A stretch of 64,000 bases of DNA from Leuconostoc lactis KCTC 3528 = DSM 20202 (lineage in GTDB: Bacteria; Bacillota; Bacilli; Lactobacillales; Lactobacillaceae), in contig NZ_BMWM01000006.1 in assembly GCF_014651235.1 (NCBI RefSeq), forward strand, positions 1-64,000, written 5' to 3'. This document shows, one piece after another, positions 38,182 to 49,557 of the stretch. The notes under the pieces were generated by a model, which saw nothing but the letters and a program-made list of their open reading frames with translations, was not told the origin of the DNA and ran no database searches. The translations under genes and the position numbers were made by a program. Each line of letters starts with the position of its first letter. Position 1 is the stretch's first letter.

Positions 38182-38745
38182 TTACAAGTTATCCAAAACC
38201 GCCTTCACATCATGATACACCTCGGCAAGTTCTTGTCCGCCATCGATTGTGTGCAAGACACCTGCCTTTTGATAGTAATCTACCAATGGCAAGTTCGCTG
38301 CTTTATTGACCGCCAAACGGTTGTCAATAACTTCAGGTGTATCATCTGCGCGGCCACGTCCCAAAAGACGTTCGCGCAACAATGAATCAGAAACTTCAAA
38401 ATAAAGTGTTGCAGAGACTGATGTCCCATTTTCCGCTAAATACTTATCCAAGAATGCCGCTTGCGCTTCATTACGAGGGTAACCATCTAAGATGAAACCA
38501 TCAGCTTGAACATCTGCTTGACTCAAACGATCAGCAACCATTGCGTTTGTGATTTCGTCAGGGACCAAGTTACCAGCGTCCATATATTCACGTGCTTGCT
38601 TTCCCAATTCTGTATCATTGGCCAAATTGGCACGGAAAATATCTCCAGTAGAGATGTGAACCATTGGATAATCCTTAACAATAAGGTCTGCTTGTGTGCC
38701 TTTTCCAGCACCTGGCAAACCTAACAAAATCAAATTCTTAGCCAT
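38182..38745 (-). CDS. adk: Adenylate kinase, short-LID form
   Basis: 187 aa. P-loop [10 protein letters not shown] (~9-18), AMP-binding STGDIFR and DGYPRN. The LID is short ([17 protein letters not shown]), lacking the ~30-residue insertion with four Cys that binds zinc in many Gram-positive kinases of ~215 aa. Balances AMP/ADP/ATP. Its start overlaps the secY stop by 8 bp. Confidence 0.97.
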   Translation of the reverse strand: MAKNLILLGLPGAGKGTQADLIVKDYPMVHISTGDIFRANLANDTELGKQAREYMDAGNLVPDEITNAMVADRLSQADVQADGFILDGYPRNEAQAAFLDKYLAENGTSVSATLYFEVSDSLLRERLLGRGRADDTPEVIDNRLAVNKAANLPLVDYYQKAGVLHTIDGGQELAEVYHDVKAVLDNL

Positions 38746-40072
38746 TAGCTGCCTCCCGATTTGCTAACTGATCTTTTGTGATAAACCCAATATAATTTCT
38801 CTTTTGCATCAAGCCATCAATTTGACGAATCAAATCAAGCGCCACGCCAATTGTAATCAAAAGGCTTGTGCCACCTAGTCCAATTTTCTCGTTCAAACCC
38901 CAGACATCTGAGGCAATGAGTGGTACCAAGGCCACAAAACCTAAGAAGATTGAACCAACAAAGCTCAAATTCAAAAGTAATTGTGACACATAAGCCTTTG
39001 TCTCATTACCAGGACGTACACCGACGATGTAAGCCCCTTGCTTTTGCAAGTTTTCTGATAACTTCTCAGGGTTAACTTGGACAAAGGCATAGAAGTAGGT
39101 AAAGATGATAATCAAAACAGTGTAGAGAATTGCACCCGGTAGTGTTGTCAAGCTAAATAGATCTTGCATAACTTGATACCATTGCGCTGACGCATATTTA
39201 CCTTGGAATGCCAACAAAATCGTTTGTGGTGTACTAATAAATGATGAGGCAAAAATGACTGGAATAACGCCAGAGACGTTAACCTTCAATGGTAAATAAG
39301 CTTCACTACCATATGATGTTGCAGAACGTGTGTACTGCATTTGTAAACGACGTGTGGCTTCATAGAACCATGTTGTAATGCCGATGACCAAGATCATGGC
39401 AGCTGTCAACACAGCCATAAAGACAATGCCGTTGACTAAATCACTTGAGTTGGCTTGTAAGATATTTTCTTTGAAAATGTCATACATGCCTGAAGGTGCT
39501 TGTGCAATGATTCCAGCAAAGATAATCATGGAAACACCGTTTCCTAATCCTTTTTCAGTAATCATTTCACCTAGCCACATGGCAAAAAATGTTCCGATGG
39601 TCATAACCGTGCCAATGACAAGGTATGACATCACATCATTTGTGTGGCTAACAAGTCCGTAGGCTGTCAGTGAATTAAATCCAGCTGTAATACCTACGGA
39701 CTGAACAAATGCAAGCACGAGGGTTAACCAACGTGTGGCGTTGTTCAACTTTCGCCGACCAACTTCACCCTGCTTACTCCATTCAACAAAGCGAGGCACG
39801 ATATCTAATTGCAAAAGTTGCACAACAATTTGTGCCGTCACGTAAGGTGAAACACCCATTGCGAACAATGAGTAGTTCATCAAACCGCCACCAGAAAAAA
39901 TGTTCAGAATGTTCATTAATCCTGAATTGGCCATATCCGCCATTGCAGCAGGGTTAACACCAGGCACAGTAATGTGCGTTCCAATTCTGTAAATAAACAG
40001 AAGTAGGAAGGTCCACCCTAACTTTTTGCGAATATCCTTTTCACGTACTGCATTAAATAACGTGCGTAGCAT
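38738..40072 (-). CDS. secY: Preprotein translocase subunit SecY
   Basis: 444 aa with ten predicted membrane helices. Forms the protein-conducting channel with SecE and works with SecA, whose gene is at the right edge of this window. Recognisable: the plug region near [16 protein letters not shown], the cytoplasmic [20 protein letters not shown] loop with SecA-contact arginines, and VGVRPG. It begins directly at the rplO stop. Confidence 0.98.
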   Translation of the reverse strand: MLRTLFNAVREKDIRKKLGWTFLLLFIYRIGTHITVPGVNPAAMADMANSGLMNILNIFSGGGLMNYSLFAMGVSPYVTAQIVVQLLQLDIVPRFVEWSKQGEVGRRKLNNATRWLTLVLAFVQSVGITAGFNSLTAYGLVSHTNDVMSYLVIGTVMTIGTFFAMWLGEMITEKGLGNGVSMIIFAGIIAQAPSGMYDIFKENILQANSSDLVNGIVFMAVLTAAMILVIGITTWFYEATRRLQMQYTRSATSYGSEAYLPLKVNVSGVIPVIFASSFISTPQTILLAFQGKYASAQWYQVMQDLFSLTTLPGAILYTVLIIIFTYFYAFVQVNPEKLSENLQKQGAYIVGVRPGNETKAYVSQLLLNLSFVGSIFLGFVALVPLIASDVWGLNEKIGLGGTSLLITIGVALDLIRQIDGLMQKRNYIGFITKDQLANREAANG

Positions 40073-40506
40073 TAAATTACCTCAGTCGTTCCACCGGCTT
40101 GTTCGATAGCCGCCTTAGCAGCGCCTGAGAACTTATGTGCCTTAACAGTCAACTTCTTGTCAAGTTGACCGACAGCCAAGACTTTGATACCTGACTTTTG
40201 ATTTTTAACAACACCGCTTTCAATCAAAAGTGCTGGCGTGATTTCTGTGCCATCTGCGAATGCGTTCAACTTTTCCAAGTTAACCACAGCAAATTCCTTA
40301 CGTGAAATGTTAGTAAATCCACGCTTTGGAATACGACGGTACAAAGGCATTTGACCACCTTCGAATCCCAAACGTACTTTGCCACGAGCCTTTTGACCCT
40401 TTTGACCACGTCCAGATGTCTTACCGTTTCCTGATGACGTACCGCGACCTACACGGTTACGCAACTTGCGTGAACCTGCAGCAGGTTGTAATTCGTTCAA
40501 GTTCAT
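40072..40506 (-). CDS. rplO: 50S ribosomal protein L15
   Basis: 144 aa. The Gly/Arg-rich N-terminal extension ([18 protein letters not shown]) that threads into 23S rRNA, followed by [17 protein letters not shown]. The stop shares a base with the secY start. Confidence 0.98.
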   Translation of the reverse strand: MNLNELQPAAGSRKLRNRVGRGTSSGNGKTSGRGQKGQKARGKVRLGFEGGQMPLYRRIPKRGFTNISRKEFAVVNLEKLNAFADGTEITPALLIESGVVKNQKSGIKVLAVGQLDKKLTVKAHKFSGAAKAAIEQAGGTTEVI

Positions 40507-40534
40507 CTTTCGGTACCTCCTATTTTTATCGTTA

Positions 40535-40717
40535 TTACTTTACTTCTTCAACGCTAACCAAGTGAGCAATGTGGAAAATTGCGCCACGAGTAGCTTCGTT
40601 GTTAGGCTTCACCACTGAGCTAGATACACGACCAAGTCCAAGTGACTTAACGATCGCGCGTTGCTTTGGTAAGCGATGAGCCGCACTCTTAATCAAAGTG
40701 ATTTTCAAATCAGCCAT
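40535..40717 (-). CDS. rpmD: 50S ribosomal protein L30
   Basis: 60 aa, small bacterial form. [20 protein letters not shown] and [10 protein letters not shown] are characteristic; 11 bp after rpsE. Confidence 0.97.
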   Translation of the reverse strand: MADLKITLIKSAAHRLPKQRAIVKSLGLGRVSSSVVKPNNEATRGAIFHIAHLVSVEEVK

Positions 40718-40728
40718 TTTATCGCTCC

Positions 40729-41235
40729 TTATTCAGCCAAGTGTTCCAATGAAACACCACGCAAAGCTGCTACTTCTTCTGCATCCTTCAAGCTTGTCAA
40801 AGCTTCAAAAGTTGCGCGGACAACGTTAACTGGCGTTGATGAGCCAAGTGACTTTGCAGTCACATCGGCGATACCTGCTAATTCCATAACAGAACGTGCA
40901 GCACCACCGGCAGCAACACCAGAACCTTCTTCGGCTGGCTTGATCAAGATCTTACCACCGCCCCAAACGCCAAGGACGTCGTGAGGAATAGTTGTCCCTA
41001 CTGTTGGTACAGTGATCATCTTACGCTTAGCATCCTCGATTGCCTTACGGATAGCTTCAGGAACTTCTTGTGCCTTACCAGTTCCAAAACCAACGTGGCC
41101 TTGCTTATCACCAACGACAACCAACGCTGCGAAACGCAAACGACGACCACCCTTGACAACTTTTGTGACACGGTTAATAGCAACAACGTTTTCTTCTAAT
41201 TCACCAAGTGACTTAGGGTTAACGAATTCAACCAT
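40729..41235 (-). CDS. rpsE: 30S ribosomal protein S5
   Basis: 168 aa. N-terminal double-strand RNA-binding domain with [17 protein letters not shown], then the [19 protein letters not shown] domain. Helps mRNA unwinding at the entry channel and accuracy. GGAGG upstream. Confidence 0.98.
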   Translation of the reverse strand: MVEFVNPKSLGELEENVVAINRVTKVVKGGRRLRFAALVVVGDKQGHVGFGTGKAQEVPEAIRKAIEDAKRKMITVPTVGTTIPHDVLGVWGGGKILIKPAEEGSGVAAGGAARSVMELAGIADVTAKSLGSSTPVNVVRATFEALTSLKDAEEVAALRGVSLEHLAE

Positions 41236-41253
41236 TTTTTATTCCTCCTTTCC

Positions 41254-41607
41254 TTAGAACTTCAAGCCGTTTTCACGGGCTGATTCTGCTAATGCTTGAA
41301 CACGGCCGTGGTACAAGTAACCACCACGATCGAAGATAACTTCTTCTAATCCTGCGGCCTTACCACGTGTAGCGATCAATTCACCAACTTTAATAGCTTG
41401 TTCTGTCTTTGTACCTGATACTTCTGCATCATGGCTTGAGGCACTTGCTAGCGTTACACCCGCTACGTCATCAATTAATTGCGCGTAGATGTTTGCATTA
41501 GAACGGAAAACGTTCAAACGTGGGCGAGCAGCAGTACCAGAAATCTTGCCGCGAACGCGCTTGTGGCGCTTTAAGCGGAGCTTGTTTTTATCTGGTTTTG
41601 AAATCAT
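41254..41607 (-). CDS. rplR: 50S ribosomal protein L18
   Basis: 117 aa. Basic N terminus ([16 protein letters not shown]), [14 protein letters not shown] and the C-terminal [17 protein letters not shown]; binds 5S rRNA. Confidence 0.98.
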   Translation of the reverse strand: MISKPDKNKLRLKRHKRVRGKISGTAARPRLNVFRSNANIYAQLIDDVAGVTLASASSHDAEVSGTKTEQAIKVGELIATRGKAAGLEEVIFDRGGYLYHGRVQALAESARENGLKF

Positions 41608-41706
41608 AGCTGTGCTTTCCTTTTCTTGATGGCTTACGCCATGTTAAATTTATTGTGATTAATAATTGAAAATAATACGAATAAGTTAAAAAATCTGACG
41701 ATTTGA

Positions 41707-42243
41707 TTACTTACCAGTCTTACCTTCCTTACGACGAACAACTTCACCTTCGTAACGAATACCCTTACCCTTATAAGGTTCTGGGGCACGTACGGCACGA
41801 ATTTCAGCAGCGAAATCGCCGACTTTTTGCTTTGAAATACCTGAAATCTTGATTGTCAAAGCATCTGGTACTTCAACTGTCAAATCTTCGCGGTCTTCAA
41901 AGTCAACTGGGTGTGAGTAACCAACAGACAAAGTCAACTTTGAACCTGACTTTGCGGCACGGTAACCAACACCGACAAGCTTCAATGTCTTAGTGAATCC
42001 AGTAGAAACACCTTCGACCATGTTAGCAACGTTTGCACGTGTTGTACCGTGCAAAGCTTTTGTCTTGTTATCATCGCTTGCGCGTGTGAATGTTACTTCA
42101 GAACCTTCAATAGTCATTGTGATTTGCGGTGCAATTTCACGTGACAATGTTCCCTTAGGTCCCTTAACAGTAACAACTGTACCTTCTTGAGATACTTCAA
42201 CATCTGCGGGCAATGTAATTACTTTATTTCCAATACGGCTCAT
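41707..42243 (-). CDS. rplF: 50S ribosomal protein L6
   Basis: 178 aa. Two related domains; the second ends [22 protein letters not shown]. Lies near the factor-binding site. 99 bp of AT-rich spacer separates it from rplR. Confidence 0.98.
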   Translation of the reverse strand: MSRIGNKVITLPADVEVSQEGTVVTVKGPKGTLSREIAPQITMTIEGSEVTFTRASDDNKTKALHGTTRANVANMVEGVSTGFTKTLKLVGVGYRAAKSGSKLTLSVGYSHPVDFEDREDLTVEVPDALTIKISGISKQKVGDFAAEIRAVRAPEPYKGKGIRYEGEVVRRKEGKTGK

Positions 42244-42267
42244 GGTAAGTCTCCTTTCTTAGATATA

Positions 42268-42666
42268 TTACCAAACGTAAGCGAGCACTTCGCCACCGAT
42301 TTGCTTTGCGCGTGCTTCTTTGTCAGTGATCACACCAACAGAAGTTGAGATAATCGCAATACCCAAACCGTTCAAAACCTTTGGCAATGAATCAGCCTTG
42401 GCATACTTACGCAAACCTGGCTTTGAGATACGCTTAAGTCCTGTAATCACACGGTTACGGTCTTCGCCGTACTTAAGAAATACACGGATAACACCTTGCT
42501 TGTTATCTTCGATGTATTCTACGTCGCGAACGAAACCTTCTGATTTCAAGATCTCAACGATGCTCATTTTAATTTTTGATGCTGGAATTTCAACAACGTC
42601 ACGGTGTGCCATGTTGGCGTTACGAATACGTGTTAACAAATCAGCGATTGGATCAGTCATAGACAT
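42268..42666 (-). CDS. rpsH: 30S ribosomal protein S8
   Basis: 132 aa. [18 protein letters not shown] and the C-terminal [18 protein letters not shown] rRNA-binding motif. S8 is the translational repressor of the spc operon in E. coli. Here rpsH follows rplE directly, without rpsN, and its leader holds a long inverted repeat. AGGAGGAT upstream. Confidence 0.98.
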   Translation of the reverse strand: MSMTDPIADLLTRIRNANMAHRDVVEIPASKIKMSIVEILKSEGFVRDVEYIEDNKQGVIRVFLKYGEDRNRVITGLKRISKPGLRKYAKADSLPKVLNGLGIAIISTSVGVITDKEARAKQIGGEVLAYVW

Positions 42667-42708
42667 CTATCGATATCCTCCTTTTATTTTTGAACGGACA
42701 TAATGAAA

Positions 42709-42765
42709 TGACACGCTCTTAACTATTATAGACCATTTCAGTCAATAACAGTTAAAAACGTGTCA
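42709..42765. repeat. 57-bp symmetric inverted repeat between rplE and rpsH
   Basis: Arms of 25 nt around CATTTCA: TGACACG/CGTGTCA, TAACT/AGTTA, TTAT/ATAA and GAC/GTC are perfect pairs separated by equal-length mismatches (CTCT opposite AAAA, then single bases). It lies 43 nt upstream of the rpsH ATG, where rpsN occurs in most Firmicutes. In RNA it forms a long hairpin. Minus-strand TATAAT at 42726-42731 inside it could be a -10. Just upstream ACTCTT/AAGAGT followed by T5 may terminate part of the rplE transcript. Confidence 0.7.
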
Positions 42766-42808
42766 CTCTTTTAATTATAAGAGTAACGAACGTTTTTAAT
42801 TTGCAAAA

Positions 42809-43351
42809 TTACTTTGCAAATGGCATGCCAAAAAGTGTCAACAATGCGCGACCTTCTTCATCGTTTTGAGCTGTTGTAACCACAACAATGTCCAAGCCGC
42901 GAACGCGGTTAACTTGGTCAAAATCGATTTCAGGGAAGATCAATTGTTCACGAACACCCAAAGTGTAGTTACCACGACCATCGAAGGCCTTTGATGATAC
43001 ACCACGGAAGTCACGGACACGAGGCAATGAGATGTTGATCAACTTGTCTAAGAATTCATACATGCGTTCACCACGCAATGTAACCTTAGTTCCGATTGAC
43101 ATACCTTCACGCAAACGGAAACCAGCGATTGACTTCTTTGCCTTTGTGATAACTGGTTGTTGACCAGCAATCAACTTCAATTCTTCAACCGCTTCATCCA
43201 AGTTCTTTGAGTTTGACACCGCATCACCAACACCCATGTTAAGAACGATCTTTTCGATCTTTGGGGCTTGCATTGGTGATGAGAAGTTAAACTTTTCGAT
43301 CAAAGCAGGTTGAACTTCATTAACATATTTTTCTTTTAATGCGTTAGCCAT
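42809..43351 (-). CDS. rplE: 50S ribosomal protein L5
   Basis: 180 aa from ATG 43349-43351 ([14 protein letters not shown]). An upstream TTG at 43372 is rejected since AAAGGTG lies between. [14 protein letters not shown] and [19 protein letters not shown] are typical. Binds 5S rRNA and contacts P-site tRNA. rplE is normally followed by rpsN; here it is not. Confidence 0.98.
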   Translation of the reverse strand: MANALKEKYVNEVQPALIEKFNFSSPMQAPKIEKIVLNMGVGDAVSNSKNLDEAVEELKLIAGQQPVITKAKKSIAGFRLREGMSIGTKVTLRGERMYEFLDKLINISLPRVRDFRGVSSKAFDGRGNYTLGVREQLIFPEIDFDQVNRVRGLDIVVVTTAQNDEEGRALLTLFGMPFAK

Positions 43352-43374
43352 GAAAATGATTTCACCTTTCAATA

Positions 43375-43683
43375 TTAGCCTAGTACGTTACCAGACTTTT
43401 TAGATACGCGAACTTTCTTGCCATCTTCAATCTTGAACGCAACCTTAGTTGGTTCGTTAGTTGAAGGGTCAAGCAATTGCACGTTTGATACATGGATTGG
43501 TGCTTCGATATCGATAACACCACCTTGTGGGTATTCGTTAGAAGGCTTTTGATGCTTCTTAACGATGTTCACGCCTTCGACAACAACGCGGTCCTTTGCA
43601 GCAACAGTCTTAGTGATTGTGCCTTCTTTTCCCTTGTCTTTGCCGGCAATGACGCGAACCTTATCACCTGTTTTTACAAACAT
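43375..43683 (-). CDS. rplX: 50S ribosomal protein L24
   Basis: 102 aa. KOW motif [18 protein letters not shown] at the N terminus; assembly initiator at the tunnel exit. GGAGG upstream. Confidence 0.98.
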   Translation of the reverse strand: MFVKTGDKVRVIAGKDKGKEGTITKTVAAKDRVVVEGVNIVKKHQKPSNEYPQGGVIDIEAPIHVSNVQLLDPSTNEPTKVAFKIEDGKKVRVSKKSGNVLG

Positions 43684-43706
43684 GATTTGGCTCCTCCTTG
43701 TCAGTT

Positions 43707-44075
43707 TTAGAGCACTTCTGGTGCCAATGAAACGATACGCATAAAGTCTGCATCACGCAATTCACGTGCAACAGGGCCAAAGATACGCGTACCAACTGGT
43801 GACTTGTCGTCCTTTACGATAACAGCGGCATTTTCATCAAAGTTGATGTATGAACCGTCTGCACGACGAACGTCTGAAACAGTACGAACGATAACAGCCT
43901 TAACGACGTCACCCTTCTTTACGTTACCACCAGGGATAGCTTGCTTAACTGTGGCAACGATCACGTCACCAACACCAGCAAACTTACGGCCTGAACCACC
44001 GAGCACTTTAATCGTCAAGATTTCACGTGCGCCAGAGTTGTCAGCCACTTTTAAACGACTCTCTTGTTGAATCAT
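43707..44075 (-). CDS. rplN: 50S ribosomal protein L14
   Basis: 122 aa. [19 protein letters not shown] and the [14 protein letters not shown] end; contacts 30S (bridge B8) and the silencing factor RsfS. Confidence 0.98.
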   Translation of the reverse strand: MIQQESRLKVADNSGAREILTIKVLGGSGRKFAGVGDVIVATVKQAIPGGNVKKGDVVKAVIVRTVSDVRRADGSYINFDENAAVIVKDDKSPVGTRIFGPVARELRDADFMRIVSLAPEVL

Positions 44076-44127
44076 GGTTCTTCCTCCTTAGTTAGCAATT
44101 AATTACGACGATTTGATAACGATCAAA

Positions 44128-44394
44128 TTAAAGAATAACTGCCTCTTCAACGATCTTAACCAAACGGAAGTGCTTAGTTGCAGACAAAGGACGTGTTTCC
44201 ATGATTTGGACAATATCGTTCATCTTAGCGCTATTGTTTTCATCATGGGCTTTAAACTTCTTTGTGTACTTAACACGCTTACCGTAAACGGCGTGGTTCA
44301 CATAAGTATCAACAGCGACAGTGATTGTCTTGTCCATCTTATCTGAAACAACGCGGCCTTGGTAAACCTTACGAGCATTACGTTCTTCACTCAT
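44128..44394 (-). CDS. rpsQ: 30S ribosomal protein S17
   Basis: 88 aa OB-fold. [20 protein letters not shown] and [16 protein letters not shown]; early 5'-domain binder. 22 bp after rpmC. Confidence 0.98.
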   Translation of the reverse strand: MSEERNARKVYQGRVVSDKMDKTITVAVDTYVNHAVYGKRVKYTKKFKAHDENNSAKMNDIVQIMETRPLSATKHFRLVKIVEEAVIL

Positions 44395-44416
44395 TTTTCA
44401 GCTTCTTCCTTTCGTC

Positions 44417-44623
44417 TTATTTGTTGGCGTTTGCCAATTCTTGCGCACGGATAACTGTCTTAACTCGTGCAATGTCCTTACGAACTTGTGCAATACGCGC
44501 CGTGTTTTCAAGTTGGCCAGTAGCCAATTGGAAACGTAGGTTGAATAATTCTTCCTTGAATTCGGCCTCGCGCTTTTGCAAATCCGCAAGTGACAATTCT
44601 TTCAATTCACTTGCTTTAGCCAT
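44417..44623 (-). CDS. rpmC: 50S ribosomal protein L29
   Basis: 68 aa helical hairpin. [24 protein letters not shown] and [10 protein letters not shown] are typical. Sits at the tunnel exit near the signal-recognition particle site. Its start touches the rplP stop. Confidence 0.98.
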   Translation of the reverse strand: MAKASELKELSLADLQKREAEFKEELFNLRFQLATGQLENTARIAQVRKDIARVKTVIRAQELANANK

Positions 44624-45036
44624 TATTCAGCCTCCCGAGCAATAATCTTTGTACGTACAGGCAACTTGTGTTGTGCCAAACGCAATGCTTCACGTGCAGT
44701 TGCTTCAGGAACACCTGCAACTTCAAACATTACCTTACCACGCTTAACTGGTTCTACCCAACCTTCAGGTGAACCCTTACCGTTACCCATTCGAACACCG
44801 ACACCTTTTGATGTATATGACTTGTGAGGGAAGATTTTGATCCAAACCTTACCACCACGCTTCATATAACGTGTCATTGCAATACGGGCAGCTTCAATTT
44901 GACGGTTTGTAATCCAGCTTGATGTTGTTGCTTGCAAGCCGAATTCACCGAACGTTACCGTCTTTCCACCTTTTGCTTCACCACGCATGTGGCCACGGTG
45001 TACACGACGGAATTTAACACGCTTTGGTACTAACAT
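44623..45036 (-). CDS. rplP: 50S ribosomal protein L16
   Basis: 137 aa. [35 protein letters not shown] and [16 protein letters not shown]; contacts A-site tRNA and 5S region. Confidence 0.98.
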   Translation of the reverse strand: MLVPKRVKFRRVHRGHMRGEAKGGKTVTFGEFGLQATTSSWITNRQIEAARIAMTRYMKRGGKVWIKIFPHKSYTSKGVGVRMGNGKGSPEGWVEPVKRGKVMFEVAGVPEATAREALRLAQHKLPVRTKIIAREAE

Positions 45037-45050
45037 GTTCGCTTCCCTCC

Positions 45051-45722
45051 TTACTTACTGTTCTTCTTTTGTGGCAAAACATCGCCACGGTAAATCCAAG
45101 TCTTGATACCCAAGTTACCGTAAGCAGTCATTGCTTCGTCCCATGAGTAATCGATATCAGCGCGCAAAGTATGCAAAGGCACAGTACCTTCAGTGTATTG
45201 TTCAACACGGGCAATATCTGCACCGTTCAAACGACCTGAAACCATTACCTTGATACCCTTAGCACCTGAACGTGTTGCACGTTGGATAGCACCACGCATC
45301 GCACGACGGAAAGCCACACGGCGTTCCAAATCACCAGCGATTTGTTGTCCAACCAAGTGTGCTGACAAGTCAGGCTTCTTGATTTCAACAATGTTGATGA
45401 AGACACGCTTTGAGCGTCCCTTTTCATCGACATCAGTCAACTTAGCCAATTGTGTACGAAGCTTTTCAACTTCTGAACCACCCTTACCGATAACCATTCC
45501 TGGCTTAGCAGTGTGGATAGATACGTCAACACGTGACTTTGTGCTACGTTCAATTTCAACGCGATCAACTGCGGCATCCGCTAAGTTCTTTTCGATGTAC
45601 TTACGAATACGCAAGTCTTCGTGAAGTTGGTTAGCATAATCAGCCTTGTCAGCAAACCACTTTGCATCCCAGTCGCGAATAACGCCGACACGGAATCCAG
45701 TAGGGTTAATCTTTTGACCCAT
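45051..45722 (-). CDS. rpsC: 30S ribosomal protein S3
   Basis: 223 aa. [15 protein letters not shown] domain with [16 protein letters not shown]-terminal [14 protein letters not shown]; mRNA entry helicase with S4/S5. Start shares a base with the rplV stop. Confidence 0.98.
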   Translation of the reverse strand: MGQKINPTGFRVGVIRDWDAKWFADKADYANQLHEDLRIRKYIEKNLADAAVDRVEIERSTKSRVDVSIHTAKPGMVIGKGGSEVEKLRTQLAKLTDVDEKGRSKRVFINIVEIKKPDLSAHLVGQQIAGDLERRVAFRRAMRGAIQRATRSGAKGIKVMVSGRLNGADIARVEQYTEGTVPLHTLRADIDYSWDEAMTAYGNLGIKTWIYRGDVLPQKKNSK

Positions 45723-46078
45723 TACTTTGCCTCCTTCTCAGCAACCACAATTGTGATGTGGCTTGTACGCTTGTTGATTGGTGAAGCAGAACCCTTGGCA
45801 CGGGGACGGAAACGCTTAAGCGTAGGTCCTTCGTTAGCAAAGGCTTCCTTCACGATAAGATCTTCTCGGTCTAATGAGAAGTTGTTTTCAGCATTAGCAA
45901 CTGCTGAGTTCAAAACCTTGTAAATATCTTCAGTAGAAGTGTTAGGTAGGAACTTCAAAATTGCGTATGCTTCGTTAACGCTCTTACGACGAATTGTGTC
46001 AAGAACTAGGCGTGCCTTACGTGGGGCAACGCGAACGATCTTGGCTGTCGCGCGAGCTGAAGTAATTTGTTCAGCCAT
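45722..46078 (-). CDS. rplV: 50S ribosomal protein L22
   Basis: 118 aa. [18 protein letters not shown] and the beta-hairpin [18 protein letters not shown] that lines the exit tunnel and can carry macrolide resistance mutations; the hairpin looks wild-type. Confidence 0.98.
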   Translation of the reverse strand: MAEQITSARATAKIVRVAPRKARLVLDTIRRKSVNEAYAILKFLPNTSTEDIYKVLNSAVANAENNFSLDREDLIVKEAFANEGPTLKRFRPRAKGSASPINKRTSHITIVVAEKEAK

Positions 46079-46094
46079 TTTTCAATTTCCTCCT

Positions 46095-46376
46095 TTATTT
46101 TTTACCGGTCTTCTTATCATCAGCCTTGTGGCCTTTGAATGTACGTGTTGGTACGAATTCGCCCAACTTATGACCAACCATGTCTTCTTGTACAAAAACC
46201 GGAACGTGCTTGCGACCATCATAAACGGCAATTGTAAAGCCGATGAAGCTTGGGAAGATTGTTGAACGACGTGACCAAGTCTTGATCACTGACTTCTTTT
46301 CAGAATCCGCTTGCGCTTCAATCTTCTTAAGCAAGTGTGGGTCCGCAAATGGTCCCTTTTTTAAACTACGAGCCAT
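46095..46376 (-). CDS. rpsS: 30S ribosomal protein S19
   Basis: 93 aa. [33 protein letters not shown] and [13 protein letters not shown]-like segment ([18 protein letters not shown]); head protein, partner of S13. Confidence 0.98.
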   Translation of the reverse strand: MARSLKKGPFADPHLLKKIEAQADSEKKSVIKTWSRRSTIFPSFIGFTIAVYDGRKHVPVFVQEDMVGHKLGEFVPTRTFKGHKADDKKTGKK

Positions 46377-46393
46377 TAGTTGTCTCCTTTCCC

Positions 46394-47227
46394 TTACTTA
46401 CTCTTACGACCGCGAACGATGAACTTCGTTGAAGCCTTCTTCTTGTCGCGAGTCTTCTTACCAGCAGTCTTCTTACCCCATGGTGACATAGGACTTGGAC
46501 GACCAACAGGTGCTTTACCTTCACCACCACCGTGTGGGTGATCGTTAGGGTTCATAACTGATCCACGAACGTGTGGACGCTTTCCACGCCAACGGTTACG
46601 ACCAGCCTTACCCCAGTTAATCAATGAGTGTTCAGCATTACCAACTTCACCGATTGTTGCACGGTTAGTTGCCAAGATCAAACGTACTTCGCCTGAAGTC
46701 AAACGAACGATGACATACTTGCCATCCTTACCCAAGATTTGTGCTGAAGTTCCAGCAGAACGTGCCAATTGACCACCCTTACCAGGCTTCAATTCGATGT
46801 TGTGAATCAAAGTACCTTCAGGAATATTGCTCAATGGCAAGGCATTGCCGGGCTTAATGTCGGCATCAGGACCAGATTGTACTTTATCGCCAACCTTCAA
46901 TCCCTTTGGCGCCAAGATATATGACTTAATACCATCTTCATATACAAGCAAAGCGATGTTTGCTGTACGGTTTGGATCGTATTCGATAGCCTTTACAGTA
47001 GCTGTCTTGTTATCCTTGATACGCTTGAAGTCCACCAAACGGTAGGCTTGCTTGTGTCCACCAGCGTGGTGGCGCACTGTCATACGACCAGAGTTATTAC
47101 GAGCACCAGTCTTTGACTTCTTTGCCAACAAGCTCTTTTCGGGCGTTGACTTCGTGATTTCAGCGAAATCTGAAGTCGTCATGTTACGACGTCCGTTAGA
47201 GGTTGGCTTATACTTCTTGATAGCCAA
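46394..47227 (-). CDS. rplB: 50S ribosomal protein L2
   Basis: 277 aa. OB and SH3-like domains plus the C-terminal [19 protein letters not shown] segment with the conserved His near the peptidyl-transferase centre. Confidence 0.98.
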   Translation of the reverse strand: MAIKKYKPTSNGRRNMTTSDFAEITKSTPEKSLLAKKSKTGARNNSGRMTVRHHAGGHKQAYRLVDFKRIKDNKTATVKAIEYDPNRTANIALLVYEDGIKSYILAPKGLKVGDKVQSGPDADIKPGNALPLSNIPEGTLIHNIELKPGKGGQLARSAGTSAQILGKDGKYVIVRLTSGEVRLILATNRATIGEVGNAEHSLINWGKAGRNRWRGKRPHVRGSVMNPNDHPHGGGEGKAPVGRPSPMSPWGKKTAGKKTRDKKKASTKFIVRGRKSK

Positions 47228-47249
47228 TGTCTTTTCCTCCTATTTAGAA

Positions 47250-47537
47250 TTAACCTTCGTTAAAGATTTGAATATCTTTTGAGTCTTTTGACAACGTTAT
47301 GGTTGCCTTCTTCAACTTACGTGTGTAACCAACGTAACGACCTTGGCGCTTCTTCTTACCGCGAACGTTAGCTGTGTTCAAGCCAGATACTTGAACGTCG
47401 AAGATCTCTTCAATTGCCTTCTTGATTTCAGGCTTTGTGGCACGAACATCGACTTCGAAGACATAGCGCTTACGTTCTGTTTGCGCCATTGATGCTTCAG
47501 TAATGATCGGGCGACGGATAATATCGCGTGCATCCAT
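47250..47537 (-). CDS. rplW: 50S ribosomal protein L23
   Basis: 95 aa. [13 protein letters not shown] opening and [17 protein letters not shown] loop; docking site for trigger factor and SRP at the tunnel exit. Start shares a base with the rplD stop. Confidence 0.98.
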   Translation of the reverse strand: MDARDIIRRPIITEASMAQTERKRYVFEVDVRATKPEIKKAIEEIFDVQVSGLNTANVRGKKKRQGRYVGYTRKLKKATITLSKDSKDIQIFNEG

Positions 47538-48160
47538 TAGGCAAGACCTCCTTGGATTTCTTCGATTGATGATTGAACAATCACCAGCTTATCTGCATTA
47601 ACAACGTCAAGTACGTTAATACCCTTTGTTGTCATAACTTGAACGTTAGTCAAGTTACGTGCTGACAAGATTGCGTTTTCGTTGTCTTCATCAACAACTA
47701 CTAATGTCTTTGTGTCAACTGACAAGTTAGCCAAAACCTTCTTGAAGTCTTGTGTCTTTGGTGCTTCAAATGACAAAGCATCAACAACAACCAACTTACC
47801 GTCAGCAAGCTTTTGTGACAAAACTGACTTCAAAGCCAATTGGTAAGACTTACGGTTAATACGGTAGGCATATGAACGAGGTGTTGGTCCGAAGACGATT
47901 CCACCACCACGGAATTGTGGTTCACGGATTGAACCGGCACGTGCACGACCAGTACCCTTTTGCTTCCAAGGCTTACGTCCACCACCAGAAACCGCTGAAC
48001 GGTTCTTGACAGCATGCGTACCTTGACGCATTGATGCGCGTTGCATCAAAACTGCATCTGTGATAACGGCGTTGTTAGGTTCGATGGCGAAAACTGCATC
48101 GTTCAATTCGAGTTCAGCAGCTTGACTACCATCTTGCTTTAATACAGCAACTTTAGTCAT
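47537..48160 (-). CDS. rplD: 50S ribosomal protein L4
   Basis: 207 aa. The extended tunnel loop is [17 protein letters not shown]. In E. coli L4 also represses the S10 operon; whether it does here is unknown, but a structured leader precedes rpsJ. Confidence 0.98.
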   Translation of the reverse strand: MTKVAVLKQDGSQAAELELNDAVFAIEPNNAVITDAVLMQRASMRQGTHAVKNRSAVSGGGRKPWKQKGTGRARAGSIREPQFRGGGIVFGPTPRSYAYRINRKSYQLALKSVLSQKLADGKLVVVDALSFEAPKTQDFKKVLANLSVDTKTLVVVDEDNENAILSARNLTNVQVMTTKGINVLDVVNADKLVIVQSSIEEIQGGLA

Positions 48161-48192
48161 GATTGATTGTTCTCCTTTCTATATAGTTTATA

Positions 48193-48879
48193 TTAAGCTT
48201 CTTCAGCTGCGGCAGCAGGTGCTGAAACACCGGCCATCTTAACTTCAGGATGCTTTGCGTTAACCTTAACGGTTGACTTAATTGTCAATAGTGACTTGTT
48301 TGCGCCAGGTACGTTACCCTTCAACAACAACAAGTTGTTTTCAACGTCAACGTGGACGATAGCAACGTTTTGCATTGTGCGCTTGTGGTTTCCCATGCGT
48401 CCAGGCAAAAGCTTACCCTTGAAGACACGGTTGATGATAGCACCCATTGAACCTGGACGACGGTGGTAACGAGATCCGTGAGCCATTGGTCCACGTGATT
48501 GGCCATCCTTCTTGATGTTACCTTGGAAGCCATGTCCCTTCGTGATTCCAGTAACGTCGACGTATTCACCAGCTGCGAATGTATCAACCTTGATTTCATC
48601 CCCTGCGTTAAATTCGCCTTCCGCATTGCGGATTTCACGAACGTAGCGCTTAGGGGTCGTGTTTGCTTTTGAAGCGTGACCTTGTTCAGGTTTGTTTGAC
48701 AAAACTGCGCGCTTGTCTTGGTAACCGAGTTGTACTGCATCATATCCGTCTGTTTCTACAGTTTTAACTTGCAAAACGACGTTTGGTGTGGCTTCAACAA
48801 CAGTCACGGCGATCAATTCACCAGTTTCAGTGAAAACCTGAGTCATACCGACTTTGCGGCCTAAGATACCTTTAGTCAT
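48193..48879 (-). CDS. rplC: 50S ribosomal protein L3
   Basis: 228 aa. [14 protein letters not shown] start; the central extension [19 protein letters not shown] reaches the A-site side of the peptidyl-transferase centre. Ends with an Ala/Glu-rich tail (APAAAAEEA). Confidence 0.98.
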   Translation of the reverse strand: MTKGILGRKVGMTQVFTETGELIAVTVVEATPNVVLQVKTVETDGYDAVQLGYQDKRAVLSNKPEQGHASKANTTPKRYVREIRNAEGEFNAGDEIKVDTFAAGEYVDVTGITKGHGFQGNIKKDGQSRGPMAHGSRYHRRPGSMGAIINRVFKGKLLPGRMGNHKRTMQNVAIVHVDVENNLLLLKGNVPGANKSLLTIKSTVKVNAKHPEVKMAGVSAPAAAAEEA

Positions 48880-48948
48880 GACTAATCTCCTTAAATAATT
48901 TCTTGACTTATTTTTACCCTAACGGGTGCGAAGTTGTATTCGTTAAAA

Positions 48949-49257
48949 TTACAACTTGATTTCGATTGCAACACCTGATGGCAATTCAAGCTTACGCAAT
49001 GCGTCAACTGTCTTGTCAGTAGGGTTCACAATGTCGATCAAACGCTTGTGCGTGCGCATTTCGAATTGTTCGCGGCTATCCTTGTGCTTATGTGGTGAAC
49101 GTAGAATTGTGTACAATGTACGTTCAGTTGGCAAAGGGATAGGACCAGCGATTTCTGCGCCCGTACGCTTGGCCGTTTCAACAATTTTTTCTGCTGATTG
49201 GTCCAAGATGCGGTGTTCGTATGCCTTCAAACGGATACGGATCTTCTTTTGTGCCAT
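48949..49257 (-). CDS. rpsJ: 30S ribosomal protein S10
   Basis: 102 aa. [21 protein letters not shown] and [22 protein letters not shown] are standard. Also known as NusE in antitermination. First gene of the large ribosomal operon. GAGGAG upstream. Confidence 0.98.
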   Translation of the reverse strand: MAQKKIRIRLKAYEHRILDQSAEKIVETAKRTGAEIAGPIPLPTERTLYTILRSPHKHKDSREQFEMRTHKRLIDIVNPTDKTVDALRKLELPSGVAIEIKL

Positions 49258-49445
49258 TATTTCGTGCCTCCTCGTTGATTTTGTAAATCAGCTAACTCCA
49301 ATTAAAAACCGACAACACTGCTTGTGTTTTGCGCGCCCATGGCAACGCGGCCGCGCGTGTCGCAACCTTAATCATCATCGCTAAACATTGATACACCAGG
49401 CTTTCGGTAGGTTTATATGACTACTGTTCCAAAAGCGTACTTAAC
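49258..49445 (-). promoter_or_regulatory. Structured leader of the S10 operon
   Basis: About 185 nt of untranslated RNA before rpsJ. Two hairpins are evident: AACAC-AAGCA-GTGTT (49312-49326) and a GC-rich one pairing GGCCGCGC (49349-49356) with GCGCGCCC (49331-49338) with one C-C mismatch. A ribosomal-protein autoregulatory role is plausible but unproven. Confidence 0.5.
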
Positions 49446-49446
49446 T

Positions 49447-49475
49447 ACTATAACAGAAGAACCCTACATGCGCAA
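49447..49475 (-). promoter_or_regulatory. S10 operon promoter
   Basis: Minus strand TTGCGC (49470-49475), 17-bp spacer, TATAGT (49447-49452). Confidence 0.65.
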
Positions 49476-49531
49476 GGCTTTTATCAATTTAATTCTGAGA
49501 CTTTTTCTTTTGACCAAAATTTATTAAAAGA

Positions 49532-49557
49532 AAAAACCGACAAAAATTTGTCGGTTT
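49532..49557 (-). terminator. potABCD terminator
   Basis: AAAACCGACAAA-TTTTTGTCGGTTTT stem with T run beginning right at the potD stop codon. Confidence 0.92.

Noticed and set aside
42709-42765. Inverted repeat as an insertion-sequence remnant
   Set aside because: No target duplication or transposase trace; the internal symmetry fits an RNA hairpin better.
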